6,189 nucleotides of DNA. Source: DATHWB01 sp035460965 (lineage in GTDB: Bacteria; Actinomycetota; Acidimicrobiia; Spongiisociales; ZC4RG35). Made by a program: the position numbers and the translations under genes. Below, in pieces: positions 1 through 5,467 of the stretch. The notes under the pieces were generated by a model, which saw only the letters and a list, made by a program, of their open reading frames with translations, was not told the DNA's origin and did not search any database. The DNA is taken from assembly GCA_035460965.1 (NCBI GenBank), contig DATHWB010000174.1, positions 1 to 6,189 on the forward strand, given 5' to 3'. Within the stretch, counting starts at the first letter, position 1, and each line of letters begins with the position of its first letter.

Positions 1-160
1 TGCCCCGATACCGCGTGCCGCAGACCTCGCCACCTCCCGACGCTTCGAACACGCAGTCATCGGCGAACAGGCGCATCAGGTCATCGAGGTCATGGCGATT
101 CCACGCGTCGGCGTGGCGTACGAGCAGATCGAGGAGCTCTCGTTCATCGGATACTGCCAC
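1..160 (-). CDS. SnoaL-like / NTF2-fold protein, N-terminal part (cut by window edge)
   Basis: Only the first 53 codons are present; the gene continues beyond base 1. The start is GTG at 160-158, chosen because a perfect AAGGAG Shine-Dalgarno (166-171) lies 5 bases upstream. The peptide has the N-terminal pattern of SnoaL-like proteins (NTF2-like superfamily): an amphipathic helix (ELLDLLVRHADAWNRHDLDD, residues 8-27), then LMRLFADDCVFEASGG (residues 28-43), where the first strand of the cone-shaped barrel begins, then GTRYRG. The family includes polyketide cyclases, ketosteroid-isomerase-like enzymes and many small ligand-binding proteins of about 130-150 residues. The substrate pocket is outside the window, so no reaction can be assigned. 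It lies downstream of the membrane protein on the same strand but 136 bases away, so co-transcription is uncertain. Family assignment is fairly secure; function is unknown. Confidence 0.75.
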   Translation of the reverse strand, partial: MAVSDERELLDLLVRHADAWNRHDLDDLMRLFADDCVFEASGGGEVCGTRYRG

Positions 161-264
161 TCGATCTCCTTGCCCCGGCGGATGGGCGGGTCTCCGCCGT
201 CACCGCAGCCACTTCGTTGGTCACAGACCCCGAGCGCCCGTACCGGCCGGGCGATGACTGTTCC

Positions 265-283
265 GCCCGCTCGACCTGCGGGC
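265..283 (-). terminator. Possible weak terminator hairpin
   Basis: A perfect 6-bp GC stem (GCCCGC/GCGGGC) with a 7-base loop begins 13 bases past the stop of the membrane protein gene. No T-run follows it on the minus strand, so at best it is a weak or factor-assisted terminator. In such GC-rich DNA it could arise by chance. Confidence 0.25.
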
Positions 284-296
284 ACCCTCCCGGGGG

Positions 297-674
297 TCAG
301 TCGGTCGTGTTAATCGCACCCACGAGCATCAGCAACGCGCCGACGACGAAGGCGAGATATGCGACCAATCGCAGTCCCCCGCTGGGAAAGCCATCGAAGC
401 GGAGGTCAGCGAGGACGATCACCACGGCCGCCAAACCCATGAACAACCCGATCGCCCGCTGGGTCCCGGTGCGCACGGACACGCCCCCGATGTTGTAAGC
501 CGAGAGCACCACGAGAAGGGCGAGTGCGACGTAGACGGCTCCGGGATTCCACTCGCCGGCGATGAGACCGAGGAGCAACCAGTCCACGACGATCACCCCG
601 GCTCCAATGACCAGGAGACCTGGAGATCCCCCGGACGATCGTCGGACGGCCCCTGACGGGTTCTCCTGCGTCAT
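297..674 (-). CDS. Small four-helix integral membrane protein, unknown function
   Basis: The 125-residue product starts at ATG 674-672 behind a good Shine-Dalgarno (GAGAGGAG, 680-687; 5-base spacing). After a polar, positively charged N-terminus (residues 1-18, containing RR at 11-12) come four hydrophobic segments at roughly residues 19-40, 45-63, 73-90 and 101-121. The loops are short: EWNPG after helix 1, VRTGTQR after helix 2 and RFDGFPSGG after helix 3. By the positive-inside rule the N-terminus is probably cytoplasmic, which with four helices puts the C-terminus (INTTD) inside as well. I see no catalytic motif, metal site or transporter signature, and I do not recognise a named family; it resembles the many small actinobacterial 'hypothetical membrane proteins'. 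It appears to be a single gene, since the upstream neighbour on this strand is a pseudogene. The reading frame and membrane nature are well supported. Confidence 0.85.
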   Translation of the reverse strand: MTQENPSGAVRRSSGGSPGLLVIGAGVIVVDWLLLGLIAGEWNPGAVYVALALLVVLSAYNIGGVSVRTGTQRAIGLFMGLAAVVIVLADLRFDGFPSGGLRLVAYLAFVVGALLMLVGAINTTD

Positions 675-793
675 TCCGGCTCCTCTCGTGACGGTCGCCG
701 AGTCTATGGCACGGACTCCGCGACGGCCGTGTGATCAGCCTCTTTCTCGGTGGTTGGTGTGCAACCCCGAGGACTCGACCTGCGCTCTCCCGA

Positions 794-1174
794 CTAGGCG
801 GTCCGGGCGTGGGGCCAGCAACTCTCTCGAACGATGAGTCTGATCTCGAGGACCTCGCGCCCCACCGGTGCCGAAGGGCCATCCATGAGCTGTCTCAAGA
901 GGGTCATTGCCCGCCTGCCGGCGGCGTTCGCGGGAGCAGAGACCATGGTCAGTGGCGGGGTGGTGAACCGGGCGGTCGCATCTTCGGCGTAACCGATGAT
1001 CGCCAGGTCCTCGGGCACCCACAGGCCGAGGCTCCTGCCTCGAGCAGGACGCCCAGGGCGAGGACGCCGGCACTGACGGGTGCGGCCGTTATCGAGGAGG
1101 TGCCCGGCGGCGAGACAACCCCCACCTGCGGCATCGAAGACGATCGAAGGCCGCTCCCGGTCGGGTTGGTCGAC
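794..1174 (-). pseudogene. LacI-family transcriptional regulator, internally deleted remnant
   Basis: Three adjacent pieces match a LacI-type effector-binding domain, out of register. Piece A (1174-1085) reads VDQPDRERPSIVFDAAGG then CLAAGHLLDNG, like the family's VDRP...VxxDNxxGGxLAAxHLLxLGH segment. Piece B (1077-1033), in another frame, reads VSAGVLALGVLLEAG, like the ALGVLxALxEAG helix. Piece C (1030-794), back in the frame of A, reads LWVPEDLAIIGYAED, then TPPLTMVSAP, GRRAMTLL and VRESC before a TAG stop: the classic C-terminal end. In an intact regulator of about 340 residues, A and B are separated by very roughly 80-100 residues; here they nearly touch. The DNA-binding HTH and first half are absent, and a TGA precedes piece A. 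The remnant begins 8 bases after the hydrolase stop. It cannot make a working repressor. The reading as a decayed LacI gene is strong from family motifs; the cause of the deletions is unknown. Confidence 0.85.
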
Positions 1175-1182
1175 GGATCAGA

Positions 1183-2031
1183 TCAGCTATCGAGGATCGA
1201 GGCGTACTCCTCGCGGTTCACGGTGTCCGCGAAGAGGAGGCTGGCAGCGCCCGCCATGTCATCGAGGAACATGGCACGAGTTGCCTGGGCGATGTCGATG
1301 TCGGCGACCACGAGTTCCTCCCGCATCAACTCCGATCGAGCGGCGATGGTGCCGTTCGGCGCAACGATCATCGACCGGGAGTTCTGATGGGGAACGAGGC
1401 AGGCGTTGCACGACGCGAACCACACCGTGTTCTCGGCCGCCCTGGTCCTGATCATCGCGTGATGGATCGGGACCTTCCACGCGTTGGGCCGGGTCGTGTT
1501 GTTCTGCGGGTGAAAGATCAGTTGGGCCCCCTGACGGACGCACTCCTCGGTGGTCGAGGCGAAGCGGAACCCTTCGAAGCAGATCACGACGCCGACCGTC
1601 ACCCCCTGCAGGACGTAGGTGTCGAAACCTGAACCTGGGGTGTATGCGACGGCGTCCAAAGGGGTGAGACGAGTCTTGTGGTGTGCTCCCAGGATGTCGC
1701 CCTTCTCGGAGATCACGACCGCCGAGTTGTAAGGCTTGCCGTGGGTCGGGTCGGTCTCGAGGGGGGTCTCGGTGCCAAGCACACACGCCATCTCGAACTC
1801 GGCGCATCGACGGCCGACCTCGTCGTGCACCTCGGAGAGCCGGTCGACGGGCACCGGCCGATCGGCCGGGGTGATGTCGACTCGGTATCCCACCGTCTGG
1901 GTCTCGGGGAAGCAGAGGATCTGCACCCCTTTCGCCGCCGCTTCGTCCATGAACCGGAAGATCGTTCGAACGTTCGTGTCGAAGTCGGCGGTCTGAAGCG
2001 TCTGAGCGACGGCGATCCGGCGCATGAGCAT
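1183..2031 (-). CDS. Carbon-nitrogen hydrolase (nitrilase superfamily)
   Basis: The 282-residue product has the full nitrilase-superfamily Glu-Lys-Cys catalytic set: Glu43 in LCFPETQTVGY, Lys119 in HHKTRLTP and nucleophile Cys151 in VVICFEGFRF. The supporting YTPGSGF segment (130-136) and the TRAAENTVWFASCN stretch (196-209) are also typical. Such enzymes are cytosolic and hydrolyse non-peptide C-N bonds in amides, carbamoyl compounds or, more rarely, nitriles through a thioester intermediate. The subfamily and substrate cannot be read from the motifs; an amidase or N-carbamoyl amidohydrolase is likelier than a true nitrilase. I chose ATG 2031 because AGGAGAGG (2040-2047) lies 8 bases upstream; an in-frame GTG at 2055 and an ATG at 2025 are alternatives. 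Length is normal and there are no frame breaks. The upstream acyl-CoA dehydrogenase is on the same strand, and a broken LacI gene lies just downstream. Confidence 0.92.
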   Translation of the reverse strand: MLMRRIAVAQTLQTADFDTNVRTIFRFMDEAAAKGVQILCFPETQTVGYRVDITPADRPVPVDRLSEVHDEVGRRCAEFEMACVLGTETPLETDPTHGKPYNSAVVISEKGDILGAHHKTRLTPLDAVAYTPGSGFDTYVLQGVTVGVVICFEGFRFASTTEECVRQGAQLIFHPQNNTTRPNAWKVPIHHAMIRTRAAENTVWFASCNACLVPHQNSRSMIVAPNGTIAARSELMREELVVADIDIAQATRAMFLDDMAGAASLLFADTVNREEYASILDS

Positions 2032-2119
2032 GGTGCGAACCTCTCCTGTGGGCACCCGCCGAGCCCGGAGGCCTTCAGCCGGCGCAGAACGTCATACGAG
2101 CCTACGCCATGGGCCAGGG

Positions 2120-2149
2120 TCGATAGAGTTGGCGGAAAGTCGACGTCAC
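2120..2149 (-). promoter_or_regulatory. Candidate promoter for the C-N hydrolase
   Basis: On the minus strand, GTGACG (2149-2144; 4 of 6 matches to TTGACA) and TATCGA (2125-2120; 4 of 6 to TATAAT) are separated by 18 bases. The -35 element overlaps the acyl-CoA dehydrogenase TGA stop. This would give a leader of about 80 bases before the hydrolase ATG. Matches are moderate, so read-through from the dehydrogenase remains possible. Confidence 0.3.
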
Positions 2150-3315
2150 CCGATCTTGACGCGGCCTTCGACGAGTCCCTTCGCAATCAGCGTCAGCAGG
2201 ACTTCGTTGGTGCCCTCACCGATTGCCATCAGCGGCGCATCCCGGTACAGCCGCTCGATCTCGGTCTCCTGGGCATACCCCGCACCGCCATGGACACGCA
2301 GGCTCTCCAACGCCACCTTCAACGCCGTCTCCGAGGCGAAGTACTTGGCCATTCCGGCCTCGACGTCGGCCCTCCGATCCTCGGTGACCGCCCGCTGCAG
2401 CGCGTCCGCCGCCCACCAGGTCAGGAGTCGGGCACTCTGGATCGCGATGGCCATCTCGGCCAGCTTCAGCTGGATGGCCTGAAAGCCGGAGATGGGCCGG
2501 CCGAAGGCGTGCCGCTCCCGGCTGTAGGCCAGAGCACGGTCGTAGGCATCCTGCGCCACACCCACGGCCCGACCCGCGATGTTCAGGCGACCGACTCCGA
2601 GCGCATTCACGACCTGAACGAAGCCCCTCCCCTCTTCGCCCCCCAGCAGGTCGTCGCGGGAGACCCACACGTCCCTGAGCACGACCTCGCACGACTCGGG
2701 ACCGCGATAACCGAGCTTGGCGATGTCCCGGGCCACTTCGAGACCCTCGGCATCACCCGGGACCAGGAAGACGCAGAGACCCCGATGCCCGGTCCCCGGG
2801 TCGACGGTCGCCAGCACGGGCAAGGGGTCCGCAAAGCGTGCATTGGTGATCCAGAACTTGGTGCCGTTGAGGACGTAACCCTCGCCGTCCCGCCGCGCCG
2901 TCGTCCTGATCGACGCCAGGTCCGAGCCGGTATCCGGCTCCGTCAAGGCGATGGCAGTCCGCCGGTCACCCGTGGCGAGTTGGGGAAGAAGTCGGTCTCG
3001 CTGTTCCCTGGTGCCGTAACGATCGATCATGTAGCACGAGAGCGAATGAGAGCCGAGGATTCCGGCGATGCCCATCCACCCCCGTGACAGCTCCTCGAAC
3101 ACGATCGTCAGCGTGACGAAGTCGAGACCCAGTCCACCGTGTTCCTCCGGGATGGTGATACCGAAGAGCCCCATGTCGCGCATCACGGCCACGACCTCGT
3201 GCGGATACCGACCGGAGGTCTCCCACTCCCGGGCCACTGGGCGGATGTCCCGGTCGACGAACTCACGCACCGTATTACGAAAGAGGATCTGATCGTTGTC
3301 CAACTCGAAGTCCAC
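2146..3315 (-). CDS. Acyl-CoA dehydrogenase (FAD-dependent)
   Basis: The 389-residue product has normal family length and all expected parts. There is an N-terminal helical domain (FRNTVREFVDRDIRPVA, 12-28; GLFGITIPEEHGGLG, 49-63). The FAD/substrate signature ALTEPDTGSD is at 123-132 with GTKFWITNA at 151-159. A C-terminal helical domain carries RHAFGRPISGFQAIQ (268-282) and VHGGAGYAQE (341-350). The IGEGTNEV motif (365-372) supplies Glu367 at the catalytic-base position of SCAD/MCAD-type enzymes. The enzyme oxidises an acyl-CoA to the 2-enoyl-CoA and passes electrons to ETF; chain length or branching preference is not deducible. I place the start at GTG 3315-3313, which begins VDFELDNDQ as in homologues. 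Its Shine-Dalgarno is poor (GAGGAA about 12 bases upstream), and a GTG at 3327 is an alternative. A longer open frame extends to 3576 but looks non-coding. The downstream C-N hydrolase suggests joint use of an amide- or CoA-linked substrate, which is inference. Confidence 0.95.
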   Translation of the reverse strand: MDFELDNDQILFRNTVREFVDRDIRPVAREWETSGRYPHEVVAVMRDMGLFGITIPEEHGGLGLDFVTLTIVFEELSRGWMGIAGILGSHSLSCYMIDRYGTREQRDRLLPQLATGDRRTAIALTEPDTGSDLASIRTTARRDGEGYVLNGTKFWITNARFADPLPVLATVDPGTGHRGLCVFLVPGDAEGLEVARDIAKLGYRGPESCEVVLRDVWVSRDDLLGGEEGRGFVQVVNALGVGRLNIAGRAVGVAQDAYDRALAYSRERHAFGRPISGFQAIQLKLAEMAIAIQSARLLTWWAADALQRAVTEDRRADVEAGMAKYFASETALKVALESLRVHGGAGYAQETEIERLYRDAPLMAIGEGTNEVLLTLIAKGLVEGRVKIG

Positions 3316-3358
3316 GGCTCCACTCACTTCCTCTGGTCGTCGGCACTGACCGGTTCGG

Positions 3359-3408
3359 GGGCGACTCGCTGTCGGGCGGGCCGCCGACGGCGACGGGTCG
3401 AGTCGCCC
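3359..3408. repeat. 10-bp perfect inverted repeat in the divergent intergenic region
   Basis: GGGCGACTCG (3359-3368) and its exact reverse complement CGAGTCGCCC (3399-3408) flank 30 bases. Those 30 bases hold a second, smaller dyad (GTCGG 3371-3375 and CCGAC 3384-3388). Together they could fold into a long GC-rich hairpin. It lies 44 bases upstream of the acyl-CoA dehydrogenase start and on the far side from the YtxH-like gene. It might act as a 5'-leader structure of the dehydrogenase mRNA or as a regulator site; the sequence does not decide which. Confidence 0.55.
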
Positions 3409-3463
3409 GGTGGCCAGCGTATCCCGGGCACGGACGACCACGGCTCTGGTCTGGCGGGGGGCG

Positions 3464-3469
3464 TATCGT
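3464..3469 (+). promoter_or_regulatory. Weak -10-like hexamer upstream of the YtxH-like gene
   Basis: TATCGT fits the TANNNT form common for actinobacterial -10 elements and lies before both possible starts (3526 and 3580). No convincing -35 is present 16-18 bases upstream (the DNA there is a G-rich run), so this is a weak call. Confidence 0.2.
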
Positions 3470-3579
3470 GCGATCGGAGGATTCGAAACCGCGGGAGTGG
3501 GAAGGATGAGGGGAGGTCGGATCGGATGGACGAGGTACCCGCCGTTCGAGGGCGGGAAGCCGGCCAGGAAGGACACGAG

Positions 3580-3870
3580 ATGAAGAACGTGTGGAAGGGA
3601 CTGACCGTCGGAGCGTTCGCGGGCGCCGCCGTGGGGATCCTGATCGACGTGGTCGAGGTAACCGGACGTCGTGCGGCAGAAGCGTCGTCCCGCGCCGCGT
3701 CAGGTGTTTCCACACGCGCCAAGTCCGGGGCGACGCATCTCGCCGAGCTCGTCGAGGAGAAGCTGGACGACTGGGACGTGAAAGACAAGGTCGAACACGC
3801 CGTCGACCAGGCAAAGGAGAGTGTCGAGCAGGCGGTCGACAAGGGCGTGGACGCTCGCAAGCGGAGGTAG
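3580..3870 (+). CDS. YtxH-like small membrane-anchored protein
   Basis: The 96-residue product has the two-part layout of YtxH-like proteins. A short basic start (MKNVWKG) leads into one glycine-zipper hydrophobic segment (LTVGAFAGAAVGILIDVV, residues 8-25). A long, highly charged helical tail follows (about 29-96), rich in Ala, Lys, Glu and Asp (for example KDKVEHAVDQAKESVEQAVD) and predicted to form an amphipathic helix or coiled coil. The family is linked to cell-envelope stress in some bacteria but has no defined biochemical activity. The ATG at 3580 has a good Shine-Dalgarno (AGGAAGGA, 3566-3573, 6-base spacing). An in-frame ATG at 3526, with GAGGGGAGG 9 bases before it, would add 18 polar residues; the shorter form fits the family better. 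The gene diverges from the acyl-CoA dehydrogenase and converges on the serine hydrolase. Confidence 0.8.
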   Translation: MKNVWKGLTVGAFAGAAVGILIDVVEVTGRRAAEASSRAASGVSTRAKSGATHLAELVEEKLDDWDVKDKVEHAVDQAKESVEQAVDKGVDARKRR

Positions 3871-3906
3871 CCGAGCCTGATCGCAGCATCCTGTGTCCCT
3901 CTCTGC

Positions 3907-3933
3907 TCACGGGGACTGCACCAGTTCCGGTGA
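3907..3933. terminator. Bidirectional terminator hairpin between convergent genes
   Basis: TCAC-g-GGGACTG, a CAC loop, then CAGTTCC-g-GTGA form an 11-bp stem with one internal G/G mismatch and one G-T wobble. The hairpin begins 36 bases after the YtxH-like stop and 3 bases beyond the serine hydrolase stop on the other strand, exactly where a shared terminator is expected. No T-run follows on either strand, as is common in GC-rich actinobacteria. Confidence 0.6.
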
Positions 3934-3936
3934 CCC

Positions 3937-5280
3937 TTAGAGCCAGGGGCAGGAGCGATAGACGAATCCGCCCAGCTCGAACTCGAATCCTTCGGGCGTC
4001 TCCGTGAAGCGCACACGCTCGCCCGCCCCGCGTCCGTTGCGGACCACGTATTCCCGCTCCACGCCGGTGGGGTCCAGCACGGCGGGCCCGTGTAGGACGA
4101 AGTCGCTCGTCGCGGCCTTCTCCAGACGCAGTCGTCCTTCGCGCAGGGTGACCGAGACGTAGATCCGCGACTGGGCCTGGTACAGACCGACCACCAGCGA
4201 GGCATCAGGTGGCGCAGGGGCGGCAGGGTCGGGTTCGGTGTGGACCGGCCAGCCGGACTCGATGAGGAACTCGGCGATGTCGGTGGCCGCCCCGAGCAGA
4301 CCCGGATGGGGCCAGACGTTCGACAGCAGGATGACACCCAAGCGGTATGGCCGCGAGAACAGGACATACGACGCGAACCCGGGGAGGCCGCCACCATGAC
4401 CGTGGTAGATGTGATCCCCGGTGCGGGTGGCACGCCAGCCCAGGCAGTAGGCCACCGACCAGTCCGGCTCCAGGTACTGCGGGCGATGCATCTCGTCCAG
4501 AGTGGCGCCGGCGAGGACCGGCTCGTCGCTCGGGGCCGTGCGAAACTGCAGTGCGATCCACCGCGCCAAATCTTCGACAGACGAATACAACTGCCCGCAT
4601 GGGCCGAGCCCTCCCAATGCCGCGTGCGGGGCACGTTCGAAACCGCCGCCGGGCAGCGGGATCCGTCCCACCGCCAGACGATCCTGCTGCTCCGGCGCCA
4701 GCCGCAGCCCGCTGGAGCTCATGCCGAGCGGCGCCAGGATCTCCGACAGCAGGTACTCCTCGTACGGCACTCCGGCAACCCGGGTCACCACCTCCCCCAG
4801 CATCCCGTATGCCACGTTCGAGTACTTGAAGGCGGAGTCCGGTGAGATCACGGTCTCGACTCCCGGGAGTTCACCCAGCAGCACGTCCCGGGCAGGGAAG
4901 TCCAGCGAGTCCCAGTAGGGCAGCGGGGCCTCGGTGGTCAGGCCGGCGTGGTGGCTCAACATCCGTCGCAAGGTGACGTGCTCGATCGACCGCTCCCGCC
5001 CCTTCCCGAACTCCGGGAGATACGCGTGCAGCGGATCGTCCAGCGACAGCCTCCCTGCGTCGCGCAGCTTGAGGATCGCCGAGGCGGTGAAGGTCTTGGT
5101 GATGGACGCCACCCGATACAGCGTCGACGCATCAGGCGCGACACTGCCTTCCCAATCGGCGGCACCGAACCCCGCCGACCACACCAGTTGCTGATCGTGG
5201 ACGATGCCCGCACTCAGACCGGGCAGTCTCTCCCGACGCAAGAGGTCGCTCACCTTCTGATCGAGGCCTGTCGGGATCAT
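3937..5280 (-). CDS. Serine hydrolase, beta-lactamase class C / penicillin-binding-protein-like
   Basis: The 447-residue product carries the three active-site motifs of the serine beta-lactamase fold: SITK (Ser59 nucleophile, Lys62), YSN (Tyr153-Asn155, within FKYSNVAYG) and HGG (His295-Gly297, within GHGGGLPGF). MLSHHAGL (107-114) and PLGMSSSGL (184-192) are also typical. After the catalytic domain (about 1-345) comes a Pro/Ala linker (PDPAAPAPPDA, 350-360). A beta-rich C-terminal domain of about 85 residues follows, as in the lipocalin-like tails of esterase/peptidase members. These proteins are usually esterases, D-aminopeptidases or peptidases rather than antibiotic-degrading enzymes; the substrate here is unknown. 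There is no signal peptide, so it is probably cytoplasmic. I chose ATG 5280; a GTG at 5313 would add 11 residues. Neither has a Shine-Dalgarno, and a -10-like box 12 bases upstream suggests a leaderless or very short-leader mRNA. Confidence 0.93.
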   Translation of the reverse strand: MIPTGLDQKVSDLLRRERLPGLSAGIVHDQQLVWSAGFGAADWEGSVAPDASTLYRVASITKTFTASAILKLRDAGRLSLDDPLHAYLPEFGKGRERSIEHVTLRRMLSHHAGLTTEAPLPYWDSLDFPARDVLLGELPGVETVISPDSAFKYSNVAYGMLGEVVTRVAGVPYEEYLLSEILAPLGMSSSGLRLAPEQQDRLAVGRIPLPGGGFERAPHAALGGLGPCGQLYSSVEDLARWIALQFRTAPSDEPVLAGATLDEMHRPQYLEPDWSVAYCLGWRATRTGDHIYHGHGGGLPGFASYVLFSRPYRLGVILLSNVWPHPGLLGAATDIAEFLIESGWPVHTEPDPAAPAPPDASLVVGLYQAQSRIYVSVTLREGRLRLEKAATSDFVLHGPAVLDPTGVEREYVVRNGRGAGERVRFTETPEGFEFELGGFVYRSCPWL

Positions 5281-5292
5281 GTGCGGGTCCGC

Positions 5293-5298
5293 AACATA
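5293..5298 (-). promoter_or_regulatory. Possible -10 box for the serine hydrolase
   Basis: On the minus strand TATGTT (TANNNT) ends 12 bases before the ATG at 5280, so transcription would begin only a few bases from the start codon. This agrees with the absence of a Shine-Dalgarno. If the GTG at 5313 were the true start, the box would lie inside the gene. No clear -35 is visible. Confidence 0.3.
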
Positions 5299-5309
5299 GC
5301 GACATAGCG
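5294..5309. repeat. Tandem 8-bp repeat (two copies of ACATAGCG)
   Basis: ACATAGCG occurs twice head to tail just upstream of the serine hydrolase ATG. On the minus strand it reads CGCTATGT twice, so each copy holds a -10-like TATGT. It may be a duplicated promoter element or a chance short duplication. Confidence 0.5.
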
Positions 5310-5363
5310 GCACTTCGCGGTCGAGAGGTACGCCCGCTCGCCGATCAGTAACCCCGCCCCTCC

Positions 5364-5369
5364 TATCCT
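5364..5369 (+). promoter_or_regulatory. Leaderless-type -10 box (TATCCT)
   Basis: TATCCT lies 7 bases before ATG 5377, the usual geometry of leaderless actinobacterial genes, where transcription starts at the A of the start codon. No Shine-Dalgarno precedes this ATG. The -35 region is poor. It supports the idea that the short frame at 5377 was once the start of a gene. Confidence 0.35.
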
Positions 5370-5376
5370 GACCCCC

Positions 5377-5463
5377 ATGACCGACGACGCCGAGTTCCCA
5401 ACCGCGTTGTCAACCCATCCCGCCCACGCGCCCACGGCCCACGGCCCACGTGGGATTGGTTGA
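5377..5463 (+). pseudogene. Short interrupted ORF, possible 5' remnant of a gene
   Basis: ATG 5377 opens a 28-codon frame starting MTDDAEFPTALSTHP and ending at TGA 5461-5463. It has a leaderless-type promoter box but is too short and low-complexity (His/Pro/Ala repeats from the CCCACGG units) to be a convincing gene. From about 5448 the adjacent frame is open to 5585 and reads like protein (TWDWLTTLEPQELTG, then GRVWFVDGPRGRLAV). This would fit a gene start followed by a frameshift. No family is recognised; it may equally be a chance ORF. Confidence 0.25.
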
Positions 5464-5467
5464 CAAC
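5406..5467. repeat. 16-bp imperfect inverted repeat around a 30-bp CCCACG-rich core
   Basis: GTTGTCAACCCATCCC (5406-5421) and GGGATTGGTTGACAAC (5452-5467) are reverse complements apart from one base. Each outer end is itself a small palindrome, GTTGNCAAC. The core contains repeated CCCACG units and ends in the perfect palindrome CCCACGTGGG (5445-5454). Both arms place TTGACA reading outward. It could be a paired operator, a very short inverted-repeat element, or a hairpin. I see no flanking target duplication. Confidence 0.6.

Noticed and set aside
185..198. GGCGG-GTCT-CCGCC hairpin before the SnoaL-like gene's ribosome site.
   Set aside because: A 5-bp GC stem is common in such DNA and no regulatory logic is visible.
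700..718. GAGTC/GACTC inverted repeat and TAGACT hexamer upstream of the membrane protein as a promoter or operator.
   Set aside because: A 5-bp stem is weak and no -35 is found at a suitable distance.
2032..2145. Protein-like reading of the gap before the C-N hydrolase (YDVLRRLKASGLGG), faintly like the KASGLRGRGGAGFPTG region of NuoF-type proteins.
   Set aside because: Only a dozen residues, no flanking similarity, and the expected RGRGGAGF motif is missing; chance resemblance is likely.
1678..3087. 469-codon open frame on the plus strand across the hydrolase and dehydrogenase genes.
   Set aside because: Shadow frame of high-GC genes on the opposite strand; both minus-strand genes have full catalytic motifs.
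3316..3576. N-terminal extension of the acyl-CoA dehydrogenase open frame to 3576.
   Set aside because: The added residues are Pro/Arg-rich and unlike the family, which starts near VDFELDNDQ; the extension also overlaps the divergent gene's upstream region.
3139..3579. Long plus-strand frame upstream of and in frame with the YtxH-like protein.
   Set aside because: It is antisense to the acyl-CoA dehydrogenase and low-complexity; the real protein begins at a start with a ribosome site at 3580 (or 3526).
3324..4634. 436-codon minus-strand frame across the YtxH-like gene and part of the serine hydrolase.
   Set aside because: Ser/Arg/Pro-rich shadow lacking any domain; the serine hydrolase frame carries SITK, YSN and HGG motifs.
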